Positions 38,601 through 52,200 of a DNA stretch of 64,000 nucleotides are shown here, piece by piece. Each line of letters opens with the position of its first letter. Position 1 is the first letter of the stretch. Both the position numbers and the translations under genes were made by a program. This DNA is from Harmonia axyridis (lineage: Eukaryota; Arthropoda; Insecta; Coleoptera; Coccinellidae): positions 26,163,501-26,227,500 of the forward strand of contig NC_059508.1 of the NCBI RefSeq assembly GCF_914767665.1, in the 5' to 3' direction. Below the pieces are notes generated by a model, which was given only the letters and a program-made list of their open reading frames with translations, was not told the DNA's origin and did no database searches.

Positions 38601-39515
38601 GTGTCTAAGGAAACCACTTTGGTATAAGGTACTGTTCTTATTCCCTTCTTTCTGTATAATGATCAATTATCCAAGTAAGCCATTCCACATTGTTGATTTT
38701 CTTGGACTCGGATGACACGCAGGTAGCTATAATCTTTTACGTGGTAAGGTCAATTGCTGCTGTAACCACAAATGCACGACTGACTTCTGTTGTTGATTTC
38801 ATTCGTTTGTTATTTTCTTCAATGTTTCTAATTCTAACACTTTTCATCGTATTGCACAGGGACGAAAGCTTGACACACGTGTCTATGGAAACCACATTGG
38901 TATAAGGGACTGTTCTTACTTCATTCTTTCTGTATAATGATCAATTATCCAAGTAAGCCATTCCACATTGTTGATTTTCTTGGACTCGGATGTCACGCAG
39001 GTAGCTATAATCTCCCACTTGGTAAGGTCAATTGCTGCTGAAACCACAAATGCACGACTGACTTCAGTTGTTGATTTCATTTGTTTGTTATTTCCTTCAA
39101 TGTTTCTCATTCTAACACTTTTCATCGTATTGCACAGGGACGAAAGCTTGACACACGTGTCTAAGGAAACCACTTTGGTATGAGGGACTGTTCTTATTTC
39201 CTTCTTTTTGTTCAATCAACAATTACCCAAGTAAACCATTCCACATTGTCGATTTTCTTGGACTCGGATGTCACGTAGGTAGCTATAATCTCCCACGTGG
39301 TAAGGTCAATTGCTGCTGTAACCACAAATGCACGACTGACTTCTGTTGTTGATTTCATTCGTTTGTTATTTTCTTCAATGTTTCTCATTCTAACACTTCT
39401 CATCGTTATGCACAGGGACGAAAGCTTGACACACGTGTCTATGGAAACCACATTGGTATAAGGGACTGTTCTTATTCCCTTTTTTTGGTATAATGATGAA
39501 TTATCCAAGTAAGCC
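35647..39515 (+). repeat. 3,869-bp duplication in copy IV, first copy
   Basis: Units 6-18 here recur 3,869 bp downstream with the same markers, including the four T-run monomers and the 14-bp-deleted unit 12. The block ends in a hybrid monomer, and the downstream copy ends in an intact unit 19. Confidence 0.8.
39238..39515 (+). repeat. Hybrid monomer (unit 19 front, unit 5 end)
   Basis: The front has the unit 19 markers CACATTGTCGATT and GTCACGTAGG. The end has the unit 5 markers CTTCTCATCGTTATGC and CCCTTTTTTTGG, and unit 6 follows. The switch lies in identical sequence between about 39,380 and 39,394, so it is the scar of an in-register unequal crossover that produced the 3,869-bp duplication. 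Confidence 0.85.
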
Positions 39516-42500
39516 ATTCCACATTGTTGATTTTCTTGGACTCGGATGACACGCAGGTAGCTATAATCTTTTACGTGGTAAGGTCAATTGCTGCTGTAAC
39601 CACAAATGCACGACTGACTTCTGTTGTTGATTTCATTCGTTTGTTATTTTCTTCAATGTTTCTCATTCTAACACTTTTCATCGTATTGCACAGGGACGAA
39701 AGCTTGACACGCGTGTCTAAGGAAACCACTTTGGTATAAGGGACTGTTCTTATTCCCTTCTTTTTGTTTAATGAACAATTATCCAAGTAAGCCATTCCAC
39801 ATTGTTGATTTTCTTGGACTCGGATGTCACGCAGGTAGCTATGATCTCCCACGTGGTGAGGTCAATTGCTGCTGTAACCACAAATGCACGACTGACTTCT
39901 GTTGTTGATTTCATTCGTTTGTTATTTTCTTCAATGTTTCTCATTCTAACACTTATGATCGTATTGCACAGGGACGAAAGCTTGACACGCGTGTCTAAGG
40001 AAACCACTTCGGTATAAAGGACTGGTCTTATTCCCTTCTTTTTGTTTAATGAACAATTATCCAAGTAAGCCATTCCACATTGTTGATTTTCTTGGACTCG
40101 GATGTCACGCAGGTAGCTAAAATCTCCCACGTGGTAAGGTCAATTGCTGCTGTAACCACAAATGCACGACTGACTTCTGTTGTTGATTTCATTTGTTTGT
40201 TTTTTCCTTCTATGTTTCTCATTCTTACACTTTTCATCGTATTGCACAGAGACGAATGCTTGACACTCGTCTCTGTGGAAACCACATTGGTATAAGGGAC
40301 TGTTCTTACTTCATTCTTTCTGTATAATGATCAATTATCCAAGTAAGCCATTCCACATTGTTGATTTTCTTGGACTCGGATGTCACGCAGGTAGCTATAA
40401 TCTCCCACGTGGTAAGGTCAATTGCTGCTGAAACCACAAATGCACGACTGACTTCTGTTGTTGATTTCATTTGTTTGTTATTTCCTTCAATGTTTCTCAT
40501 TCTAACACTTTTCATCGTATTGCACAGGGACGAATACTTGACACACGTGTCTAAGAAAACCACTTTGGTATGAGGGACTGTTCTTATTTCCTTCTTTTTG
40601 TTCAATCAACAATTATCCAAGTAAACCATTCCACATTGTCGATTTTCTTGGACTCGGATGTCACGTAGGTAGCTATAATCTCCCACGTGGTAAGGTCAAT
40701 TGCTGCTGTAACCACAAATGCACGACTGACTTCTGTTGTTGATTTCATTTGTTTGTTATTTCCTTCAATGTTTCTCATTCTAACACTTCTCATCGTATTG
40801 CACAGGGACGAAAGCTTGACACACATGTCTAAGGAAACCACTTTGGTATAAGGGACTGTTCTTATTTTTTTTTTTGTTCAATCAACAATTATCCAAGTAG
40901 GCCATTCCACATTGTTGATTTTCTTGGACTCGGATGTCACGCAGGTAGCTATAATCTCCCACGTGGTAAGGTCAATTGCTGCTGTAACCACAAATGCACG
41001 ACTGACTTCTAATGTTGATTTCATTTGTTTGTTATTTCCTTCAATGTTTCTCGTTCTAACACTTCTCATCGTATTGCACAGGGACGAAAGCTTGACACAC
41101 CTGTCTAAGGAAACCACTTTGGTATGAGGGACTGTTCTTATTTTTTTTTTTGTTCAATCAACAATTATCCAAGTAGGCTATTCCACATTGTTGATTTTCT
41201 TGGACTCGGATGTCACGCAGGTAGCTATAATCTCCCACGTGGTAAGATCAATTGCTGCTGTAACCACAAATGCACGACTGACTTCTGTTGTTGATTTCAT
41301 TTGTTTGTTATTTCCTTCAATGTTTCTCATTCGTATTGCACAGGGACGAAAGCTTGACACACGTGTCTAAGGAAACCACTTTGGTATAAGGGACTGTTCT
41401 TATTTTTTTTTTGTTTAATCAACAATTATCCAAGTAGGCCATTCCACATTGTTGATTTTCTTGGACTCGGATGTCACGCAGGTAGCTATAATCTCCCACG
41501 TGGTAAGGTCAATTGCTGCTGTAACCACAAATGCACGACTGACTTCTAATGTTGATTTCATTTGTTTGTTATTTCCTTCAATGTTTCTCATTCTAACACT
41601 TCTCATCGTATTGCACAGGGACGAAAGCTTGACACACGTGTCTAAGGAAACCACTTTGGTATAAGGGACTGTTCTTATTTTTTTTTTTGATCAATCAACA
41701 ATTATCCAAGAAGGCTATTCCACATTGTTTATTTTCTTGGACTCGGATGTCACGCAGGTAGCTATAATCTCCCACGTGGTAAGGTCAATTGCTGCTGTAA
41801 CCACAAATGCACGACTGACTTCTAATGTTGATTTCATTTGTTTGTTATTTCCTTCAATGTTTCTCATTCTAACACTTCTCATCGTATTGCACAGGGACGA
41901 AAGCTTGACACACGTGTCTAAGGAAAACACTTTGGTATGAGGGACTGTTTTTATTCCCTTCTTTTTGTTCAATCAACAATTATCCAAGTAAGCCATTCCA
42001 CATTGTTGATTTTCTTGGACTCGAATGTCACGCAGGTAGCTATAATCTCCCACGTGGTAAGGTCAATTGCTGCTGTAACCACAAATGCACGACTGACTTC
42101 TGTTGTTGATTTCATTTGTTTGTTATTTCCTTCTATGTTTCTCATTCTAACACTTTTCATCGTATTGCACAGGGACGAAAGCTTGACACGCGTGTCTAAG
42201 GAAACCACTTTGGTATAAGGGACTGTTCTTATTCCCTTCGTTTTGTTTAATGAACAATTATCCAAGTAAGCCATTCCACATTGTTGATTTTCTTGGATTC
42301 GGAGGTCACGCAGGTAGCTATAATCTCCCACGTGGTAAGGTCAATTGCTGCTGTAAACACAAATGCACGACTGACTTCTGTTGTTCATTTCATTTGTTTG
42401 TTATTTCCTTCTATGTTTCTCATTCTAACACTTTTCATCGTATTGCACAGGAACGAAAGCTTGACACAGGTGTCTAAGGAAACCACTTTGGTATAAGGTA

Positions 42501-43384
42501 CTGTTCTTATTCCCTTCTTTCTGTATAATGATCAATTATCCAAGTAAGCCATTCCACATTGTTGATTTTCTTGGACTCGGATGACACGCAGGTAGCTATA
42601 ATCTTTTACGTGGTAAGGTCAATTGCTGCTGTAACCACAAATGCACGACTGACTTCTGTTGTTGATTTCATTTGTTTGTTATTTTCTTCAATGTTTCTAA
42701 TTCTAACACTTTTCATCGTATTGCACAGGGACGAAAGCTTGACACACGTGTCTATGGAAACCACATTGGTATAAGGGACTGTTCTTACTTCATTCTTTCT
42801 GTATAATGATCAATTATCCAAGTAAGCCATTCCACATTGTTGATTTTCTTGGACTCGGATGTCACGCAGGTAGCTATAATCTCCCACTGGGTAAGGTCAA
42901 TTGCTGCTGAAACCACAAATGCACGACTGACTTCAGTTGTTGATTTCATTTGTTTGTTATTTCCTTCAATGTTTCTCATTCTAACACTTTTCATCGTATT
43001 GCACAGGGACGAAAGCTTGACACACGTGTCTAAGGAAACCACTTTGGTATGAGGGACTGTTCTTATTTCCTTCTTTTTGTTCAATCAACAATTATCCAAG
43101 TAAACCATTCCACATTGTCGATTTTCTTGGACTCGGATGTCACGTAGGTAGCTATAATCTCCCACGTGGTAAGGTCAATTGCTGCTGTAACCACAAATGC
43201 ACGACTGACTTCTGTTGTTGATTTCATTCGTTTGTTATTTTCTTCAATGTTTCTCATTCTAACACTTTTCATCGTATTGCACAGGGACGAAAGCTTGACA
43301 CACGTGTCTAAGGAAACCACTTTGGTATAAGGGACTATTCTTATTCCCTTCTTTTTGTTTAATGAACAATTATCCAAGTAAGCC
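39516..43384 (+). repeat. 3,869-bp duplication in copy IV, second copy
   Basis: This is the partner of 35,647-39,515, continuing normally into unit 20 and beyond. A few private changes are visible, for example GGATTCGGAGGTC near 42,296 and CCCACTGGG near 42,895, so the copies have begun to diverge. Confidence 0.8.
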
Positions 43385-46300
43385 ATTCCACATTGTTGAT
43401 TTTCTTGGACTCGGATGACACGCGGGTAGCTTTAATCTCCCACGTGGTAAGGTCAATTGCTGCTGTAACCACAAATGGACGGCTGACTTCTGTTGTTGAT
43501 TTCATTTGTTTGTTATTTCCTTCAATGTTTCTCATTCTAACACTTCTCATCGTATTGCACAGGGACGAAAGATTGACACACGTGTCTATGGAAACCACAT
43601 TGGTATAAGACACTGTTCTTATTCCCTTTCTTTCTGTATGATGATCAATTATCCAAGTAAGCCATTCCACATTGTTGATTTTCTTGGACTCGGATGACAC
43701 GCAGGTAGCTATAATCTTTAACGTGGTAAGGTCAATTGCTGCTGTAACCATAAATGCACAACTGACTTCTGTTGTTGATTTCATTTGTTTGTTATTTCCT
43801 TCAATGTTTCTCATTCTAACACTTTTCATCGTATTGCACAGGGACGAAAGCTTGACACTCGTGTCTAAGGAAACCACTTTGGTATAAGGGACTGTTCTTA
43901 TTCCGTTCTTTTTGTTTGAAGAACAATTATCCAAGTAAGCCGTTCCACGTTGTTGATTTTCTTGGACTCGGATGTCACGCAGGTAGCTATAATCTCCCAC
44001 GTGGTGAGGTCAATTGCTGCTGTAACCACAAATGCACGACTGACTTCTGTTGTTGATTTCATTTGTTTGTTATTTTCTTCAATGTTTCTCATTCTAACAC
44101 TTTTCATCGTATTGCACAGGGACGAAAGCTTGACACACGTGTCTATGGAAACCACATCGGTATAAGGGACTGTTCTTATTCTATTCTTTCTGTATAATGA
44201 TCAATTATCCAAGTAAGCCATTCCACATTGTTGATTTTCTTGGACTCGAATGTCACGCAGGTAGCTATAATCTCACACGTGGTGAGGTCAATTGCTGCTG
44301 TAACCACAAATGCACGACTGACTTCTGTTGTTGATTTCATTTGTTTGTTATTTCCTTCAATGTTTCTCATTCTAACACTTTTCATCGTATTGCACAGGGA
44401 CGAAAGCTTGACACACGTGTCTATGGAAACCACATCGGTATAAGGGACTGTTCTTATTCTATTCTTTCTGTATAATGATCAATTATCCAAGTAAGCCATT
44501 CCACATTGTTGATTTTCTTGGACTCGAATGTCACGCAGGTAGCTATAATCTCACACGTGGTGAGGTCAATTGCTGCTGTAACCACAAATGCACGACTGAC
44601 TTCTGTTGTTGATTTCATTTGTTTGTTATTTCCTTCAATGTTTCTCATTCTAACTCTTTTCATCGTATTACACAGGGACGAAAGCTTGACTTTCGTGTCT
44701 AAGGAAGCCACATTGGTATGAGGTACTGTTCTTATTCCCTTTTTTCTTTTTGATGAACAATTATCCAAGTAAGCCATTCCACATTTTTGATTTTCTTGGA
44801 CTAGGATGTCACGCAGCTAGCTATAATCTCCCACGTGGTAAGGTCAATTGCTGCTGTAACCTCAAATACACGACTGACTTCTGTTGTTAATTTCATTTGT
44901 TTGTTATTTCCTTCTATGTTTCTCATTTTAACACTTTTCATCGTATTGCACAGGGACGAAAGCTTGACACACGTGTCTACGGAAACCACAAGGGTTTGTT
45001 CTCATTCCCTTTTTTCTTTTTGATGAACAATTATCCAAGTAAGCCATTCCACATTGTTGATTTTCTTGGACTCGAATGTCACGCAGGTAGCTATAATCTC
45101 CCACGTGGTGAGGTCAATTGCTGCTGTAACCACAAATGCACGACTGACTTCTGTTGTTGATTTCATTTGTTTGTTATTTCCTTCAATGTTTCTCATTCTA
45201 ACTCTTTTCATCGTATTACACAGGGACGAAAGCTTGACTTTCGTGTCTAAGGAAGCCACATTGGTATGAGGTACTGTTCTTATTCCCTTTTTTCTTTTTG
45301 ATGAACAATTATCCAAGTAAGCCATTCCACATTTTTGATTTTCTTGGACTAGGATGTCACGCAGCTAGCTATAATCTCCCACGTGGTAAGGTCAATTGCT
45401 GCTGTAACCACAAATGCACGACTGACTTCTGTTGTTGATTTCATTTGTTTGTTATTTCCTTCTATGTTTCTCATTCTAACACTTTTCATCGTATTGCACA
45501 GGAACGAAAGCTTGACACAGGTGTCTAAAGAAACCACTTTGGTATAAGGGACTGTTCTTATTCCCTTCTTTTTGTTTAATGAACAATTATCCAAGTAAGC
45601 CATTCCACATTGTTGATTTTCTTGGACTCGGATGACACGCGGGTAGCTATAATCTCCCACGTGGTAAGGTCAATTGCTGCTGTAACCACAATTGGACGGC
45701 TGACTTCTGTTGTTGATTTCATTTGTTTGTTATTTCCTTCAATGTTTCTCATTCTAACACTTCTCATCGTATTGCACAGGGACGAAAGCTTGACACACGT
45801 GTCTATGGAAACCACATTGGTATAAGGGACTGTTCTTATTCCCTTCTTTCTGTATGATGATCAATTATCCAAGTAAGCCATTCCACATTGTTGATTTTTT
45901 TGGACTCGGATGACACGCAGGTAGCTATAATCTGTAACGTGGTAAGGTCAATTGCTGCTGTAACCACAAATGCTCGACTAACTTCTGTTGTTGATTTCAT
46001 TTGTTTGTTATTTCCTGCAATGTTTCTCATTCTAACACTTTTCATCGTATTGCACAGGGACGAAAGCTTGACACACGTGTCTAAGGATACCACTTTGGTA
46101 TAAGGGACTGTTCTTATTCAATTCTTTTTGTTTAATGAACAATTATCCAAGTAAGCCGTTACACATTGTTGATTTTCTTGGACTCGGATGTCACGCAGGT
46201 AGCTATAATCTCCCACGTGGTAAGGTCAATTGCTGCTGTAACCACAAATGCACGACTGACTTCTGTTGTTGATTTCATTCGTTTGTTAATATCTTCAATG

Positions 46301-46435
46301 TTTCTCATTCTAACACTTTTCATCGTAATGCACAGGGACGAAAGCTTGACACACGTGTCTATGGAAACCACATTGGTATAAGGGACTGTTCTTACTTCAT
46401 TCTTTCTGTATAATGATCAATTATCCAAGTAAGCC

Positions 46436-46714
46436 ATTCCACATTGTTGATTTTCTTGGACTCGGATGTCACGCAGGTAGCTATAATCTCCCACGTGGTA
46501 AGGTCAATTGCTGCTGTAACCACAAATGCACGACTGACTTCTGTTGTTGATTTCATTCGTTTGTTATTTTCTTCAATGTTTCTCATTCTAACACTTTTCA
46601 TCGTATTGCACAGGGACGAAAGCTTGACACGCGTGTCTAAGGAAACCACTTTGGTATAAGGGAATGTTCTTATTCCCTTTCTTTTTGTTTAATGAACAAT
46701 TATCCAAGTAAGCC
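46436..46714 (+). repeat. Hybrid monomer replacing units 31-32
   Basis: It follows unit 30 and precedes unit 1. Its end matches unit 32 (GACACGCGTGTC, GGGAATGTTC), but its front lacks the unit 31 markers (GATGACACG, CTATTATC) and the unit 32 front marker (TTGTTCATTTTC). One monomer is therefore lost relative to copies I and V. The source of the front half is not clear. Confidence 0.7.
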
Positions 46715-49217
46715 GTTCCACATTGTTGATTTTCTTGGACTCGGATGTCACGCAGGTAGCTATAATCTCCCACGTGGTAAGGTCAATTGCTGCTGTAACC
46801 ACAAATGCACGACTGACTTCGGTTGTTGATTTCATTTGTTTGTTATTTCATTCTATGTTTCTCATTCTAACACTTTTCATCGTATTGCACAGGGACGAAA
46901 GCTTGACACACGTGTCTAAGGAAACCACTTTGGTATAAGGGAATGTTCTTATTCCCTTTCTTTTTGTTTAATGAACAATTATCCAAGTAAGCCATTCCAC
47001 ATTGTTGATTTTCTTGGACTCGGATGACACGCGGGTAGCTATAATCTCCCACGTGGTGAGGTCAATTGCTGCTGTAACCACAATTGGACGGCTGACTTCT
47101 GTTGTTGATTTCATTTGTTTGTTATTTCCTTCAATGTTCCTCATTCTAACACTTCTCATCGTATTGCACAGGGACGAAAGCTTGACACACGTGTCTAAGG
47201 AAACCACTTTGGTATAAGGGACTGTTCTTACTCCATTCTTTCTGTATAATGATCAATTATCCAAGTAAGTCATTCCACATTGTTGATTTTCTTGGACTCG
47301 GATGTCACGCAGGTATCTATAATCTCCCACGTGGTAAGGTCAATTGCTGCTGTAATCACAAATGCACGACTGACTTTTGTTGTTGATTTGATTTGTTTGT
47401 TATTTCCTTCAATGTTTCTCATTCTAACACTTCTCATCGTATTGCACAGGGACGAAAGCTTGACACACGTGTCTAAGGAAACCACATTGGTATAAGGGAC
47501 TGTTCTTATTCCCTTCTTTCTGTATGATGATCAATTATCCAAGTAAGCCATTCCACATTAGTGATTTTCTTGGACTCGGATGTCACGCAGGTAGCTATAA
47601 TCTCCCACGTGGTAAGGTCAATTGCTGCTGTAACCACAAATGCACGACTGACTTCTGTTGTTGATTTCATTCGTTTGTTATTTTCTTCAATGTTTCTCAT
47701 TCTAACACTTTTCATCGTATTGCACAGGGACGAAAGCTTGACACACGTGTCTATGGAAACCACATTGGTATAAGGGACTGTTCTTACTTCATTCTTTCTG
47801 TATAATGATCAATTATCCAAGTAAGTCATTCCACATCGTTGATTTTCTTGGACTCGGATGTCACGCAGGTAGCTATAATCTCCCACGTGGTAAGGTCAAT
47901 TGCTGCTGTAATCACAAATGCACGACTGACTTCTGTTGTTGATTTGATTTGTTTGTTATTTCCTTCAATGTTTCTCATTCTAACACTTCTCATCGTTATG
48001 CACAGGGACGAAAGCTTGACACACGTGTCTATGGAAACCACATTGGTATAAGGGACTGTTCTTATTCCCTTTTTTTGGTATAATGATGAATTATCCAAGT
48101 AAGCCATTCCACATTGTTGATTTTCTTGGACTCGGATGACACGCAGGTAGCTATAATCTTTTACGTGGTAAGGTCAATTGCTGCTGTAACCACAAATGCA
48201 CGACTGACTTCTGTTGTTGATTTCATTCGTTTGTTATTTTCTTCAATGTTTCTCATTCTAACACTTTTCATCGTATTGCACAGGGACGAAAGCTTGACAC
48301 GCGTGTCTAAGGAAACCACTTTGGTATAAGGGACTGTTCTTATTCCCTTCTTTTTGTTTAATGAACAATTATCCAAGTAAGCCATTCCACATTGTTGATT
48401 TTCTTGGACTCGGATGTCACGCAGGTAGCTATGATCTCCCACGTGGTGAGGTCAATTGCTGCTGTAACCACAAATGCACGACTGACTTCTGTTGTTGATT
48501 TCATTCGTTTGTTATTTTCTTCAATGTTTCTCATTCTAACACTTATGATCGTATTGCACAGGGACGAAAGCTTGACACGCGTGTCTAAGGAAACCACTTC
48601 GGTATAAAGGACTGGTCTTATTCCCTTCTTTTTGTTTAATGAACAATTATCCAAGTAAGCCATTCCACATTGTTGATTTTCTTGGACTCGGATGTCACGC
48701 AGGTAGCTAAAATCTCCCACGTGGTAAGGTCAATTGCTGCTGTAACCACAAATGCACGACTGACTTCTGTTGTTGATTTCATTTGTTTGTTTTTTCCTTC
48801 TATGTTTCTCATTCTTACACTTTTCATCGTATTGCACAGAGACGAATGCTTGACACTCGTCTCTATGGAAACCACATTGGTATAAGGGACTGTTCTTACT
48901 TCATTCTTTCTGTATAATGATCAATTATCCAAGTAAGCCATTCCACATTGTTGATTTTCTTGGACTCGGATGTCACGCAGGTAGCTATAATCTCCCACGT
49001 GGTAAGGTCAATTGCTGCTGAAACCACAAATGCACGACTGACTTCTGTTGTTGATTTCATTTGTTTGTTATTTCCTTCAATGTTTCTCATTCTAACACTT
49101 TTCATCGTATTGCACAGGGACGAATACTTGACACACGTGTCTAAGAAAACCACTTTGGTATGAGGGACTGTTCTTATTTCCTTCTTTTTGTTCAATCAAC
49201 AATTATCCAAGTAAACC

Positions 49218-52200
49218 ATTCCACATTGTCGATTTTCTTGGACTCGGATGTCACGTAGGTAGCTATAATCTCCCACGTGGTAAGGTCAATTGCTGCTGTA
49301 ACCACAAATGCACGACTGACTTCTGTTGTTGATTTCATTTGTTTGTTATTTCCTTCAATGTTTCTCATTCTAACACTTCTCATCGTATTGCACAGGGACG
49401 AAAGCTTGACACACATGTCTAAGGGAACCACTTTGGTATAAGGGACTGTTCTTATTTTTTTTTTTGTTCAATCAACAATTATCCAAGTAGGCCATTCCAC
49501 ATTGTTGATTTTCTTGGACTCGGATGTCACGCAGGTAGCTATAATCTCCCACGTGGTAAGGTCAATTGCTGCTGTAACCACAAATGCACGACTGACTTCT
49601 AATGTTGATTTCATTTGTTTGTTATTTCCTTCAATGTTTCTCGTTCTAACACTTCTCATCGTATTGCACAGGGACGAAAGCTTGACACACCTGTCTAAGG
49701 AAACCACTTTGGTATGAGGGACTGTTCTTATTTTTTTTTTTGTTCAATCAACAATTATCCAAGTAGGCTATTCCACATTGTTGATTTTCTTGGACTCGGA
49801 TGTCACGCAGGTAGCTATAATCTCCCACGTGGTAAGATCAATTGCTGCTGTAACCACAAATGCACGACTGACTTCTGTTGTTGATTTCATTTGTTTGTTA
49901 TTTCCTTCAATGTTTCTCATTCGTATTGCACAGGGACGAAAGCTTGACACACGTGTCTAAGGAAACCACTTTGGTATAAGGGACTGTTCTTATTTTTTTT
50001 TTTGTTTAATCAACAATTATCCAAGTAGGCCATTCCACATTGTTGATTTTCTTGGACTCGGATGTCACGCAGGTAGCTATAATCTCCCACGTGGTAAGGT
50101 CAATTGCTGCTGTAACCACAAATGCACGACTGACTTCTAATGTTGATTTCATTTGTTTGTTATTTCCTTCAATGTTTCTCATTCTAACACTTCTCATCGT
50201 TTTGCACAGGGACGAAAGCTTGACACACGTGTCTAAGGAAACCACTTTGGTATAAGGGACTGTTCTTATTTTTTTTTTTGATCAATCAACAATTATCCAA
50301 GAAGGCTATTCCACATTGTTTATTTTCTTGGACTCGGATGTCACGCAGGTAGCTATAATCTCCCACGTGGTAAGGTCAATTGCTGCTGTAACCACAAATG
50401 CACGACTGACTTCTAATGTTGATTTCATTTGTTTGTTATTTCCTTCAATGTTTCTCATTCTAACACTTCTCATCGTATTGCACAGGGACGAAAGCTTGAC
50501 ACACGTGTCTAAGGAAAACACTTTGGTATGAGGGACTGTTTTTATTCCCTTGTTTTTGTTCAATCAACAATTATCCAAGTAAGCCATTCCACATTGTTGA
50601 TTTTCTTGGACTCGAATGTCACGCAGGTAGCTATAATCTCCCACGTGGTAAGGTCAATTGCTGCTGTAACCACAAATGCACGACTGACTTCTGTTGTTGA
50701 TTTCATTTGTTTGTTATTTCCTTCTATGTTTCTCATTCTAACACTTTTCATCGTATTGCACAGGGACGAAAGCTTGACACGCGTGTCTAAGGAAACCACT
50801 TTGGTATAAGGGACTGTTCTTATTCCCTTCGTTTTGTTTAATGAACAATTATCCAAGTAAGCCATTCCACATTGTTGATTTTCTTGGACTCGGATGTCAC
50901 GCAGGTAGCTATAATCTCCCACGTGGTAAGGTCAATTGCTGCTGTAACCACAAATGCACGACTGACTTCTGTTGTTGATTTCATTTGTTTGTTATTTCCT
51001 TCTATGTTTCTCATTCTAACACTTTTCATCGTATTGCAAAGGAACGAAAGCTTGACACAGGTGTCTAAGGAAACCACTTTGGTATAAGGTACTGTTCTTA
51101 TTCCCTTCTTTCTGTATAATGATCAATTATCCAAGTAAGCCATTCCACATTGTTGATTTTCTTGGACTCGGATGACACGCAGGTAGCTATAATCTTTTAC
51201 GTGGTAAGGTCAATTGCTGCTGTAACCACAAATGCACGACTGACTTCTGTTGTTGATTTCATTCGTTTGTTATTTTCTTCAATGTTTCTAATTCTAACAC
51301 TTTTCATCGTATTGCACAGGGACGAAAGCTTGACACACGTGTCTATGGAAACCACATTGGTATAAGGGACTGTTCGTACTTCATTCTTTCTGTATAATGA
51401 TCAATTATCCAAGTAAGCCATTCCACATTGTTGATTTTCTTGGACTCGGATGTCACGCAGGTAGCTATAATCTCCCACTTGGTAAGGTCAATTGCTGCTG
51501 AAACCACAAATGCACGACTGACTTCAGTTGTTGATTTCATTTGTTTGTTATTTCCTTCAATGTTTCTCATTCTAACACTTTTCATCGTATTGCACAGGGA
51601 CGAAAGCTTGACACACGTGTCTAAGGAAACCACTTTGGTATGAGGGACTGTTCTTATTTCCTTCTTTTTGTTCAATCAACAATTACCCAAGTAAACCATT
51701 CCACATTGTCGATTTTCTTGGACTCGGATGTCACGTAGGTAGCTATAATCTCCCACGTGGTAAGGTCAATTGCTGCTGTAACCACAAATGCACGACTGAC
51801 TTCTGTTGTTGATTTCATTCGTTTGTTATTTTCTTCAATGTTTCTCATTCTAACACTTTTCATCGTATTGCACAGGGACGAAAGCATGACACACGTGTCT
51901 AAGGAAACCACTTTGGTATAAGGGACTATTCTTATTCCCTTCTTTTTGTTTAATGAACAATTATCCAAGTAAGCCATTCCACATTGTTGATTTTCTTGGA
52001 CTCGGATGACACGCGGGTAGCTTTAATCTCCCACGTGGTAAGGTCAATTGCTGCTGTAACCACAATTGGACGGCTGACTTCTGTTGTTGATTTCATTTGT
52101 TTGTTATTTCCTTCAATGTTTCTCATTCTAACACTTCTCATCGTATTGCACAGGGACGAAAGATTGACACACGTGTCTATGGAAACCACATTGGTATAAG

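Larger units (their letters stand above)
34256..46714 (+). repeat. 32-monomer HOR, copy IV (expanded, 12,459 bp)
   Basis: The block reads units 1-18, a 19/5 hybrid, units 6-30, then a hybrid ending as unit 32. It therefore contains units 6-18 twice. The length fits 8,869 plus the 3,869-bp duplication minus one monomer of 279 bp. Its first 5 kb match copy I at an offset of 15,123-15,124 bp. Confidence 0.8.
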
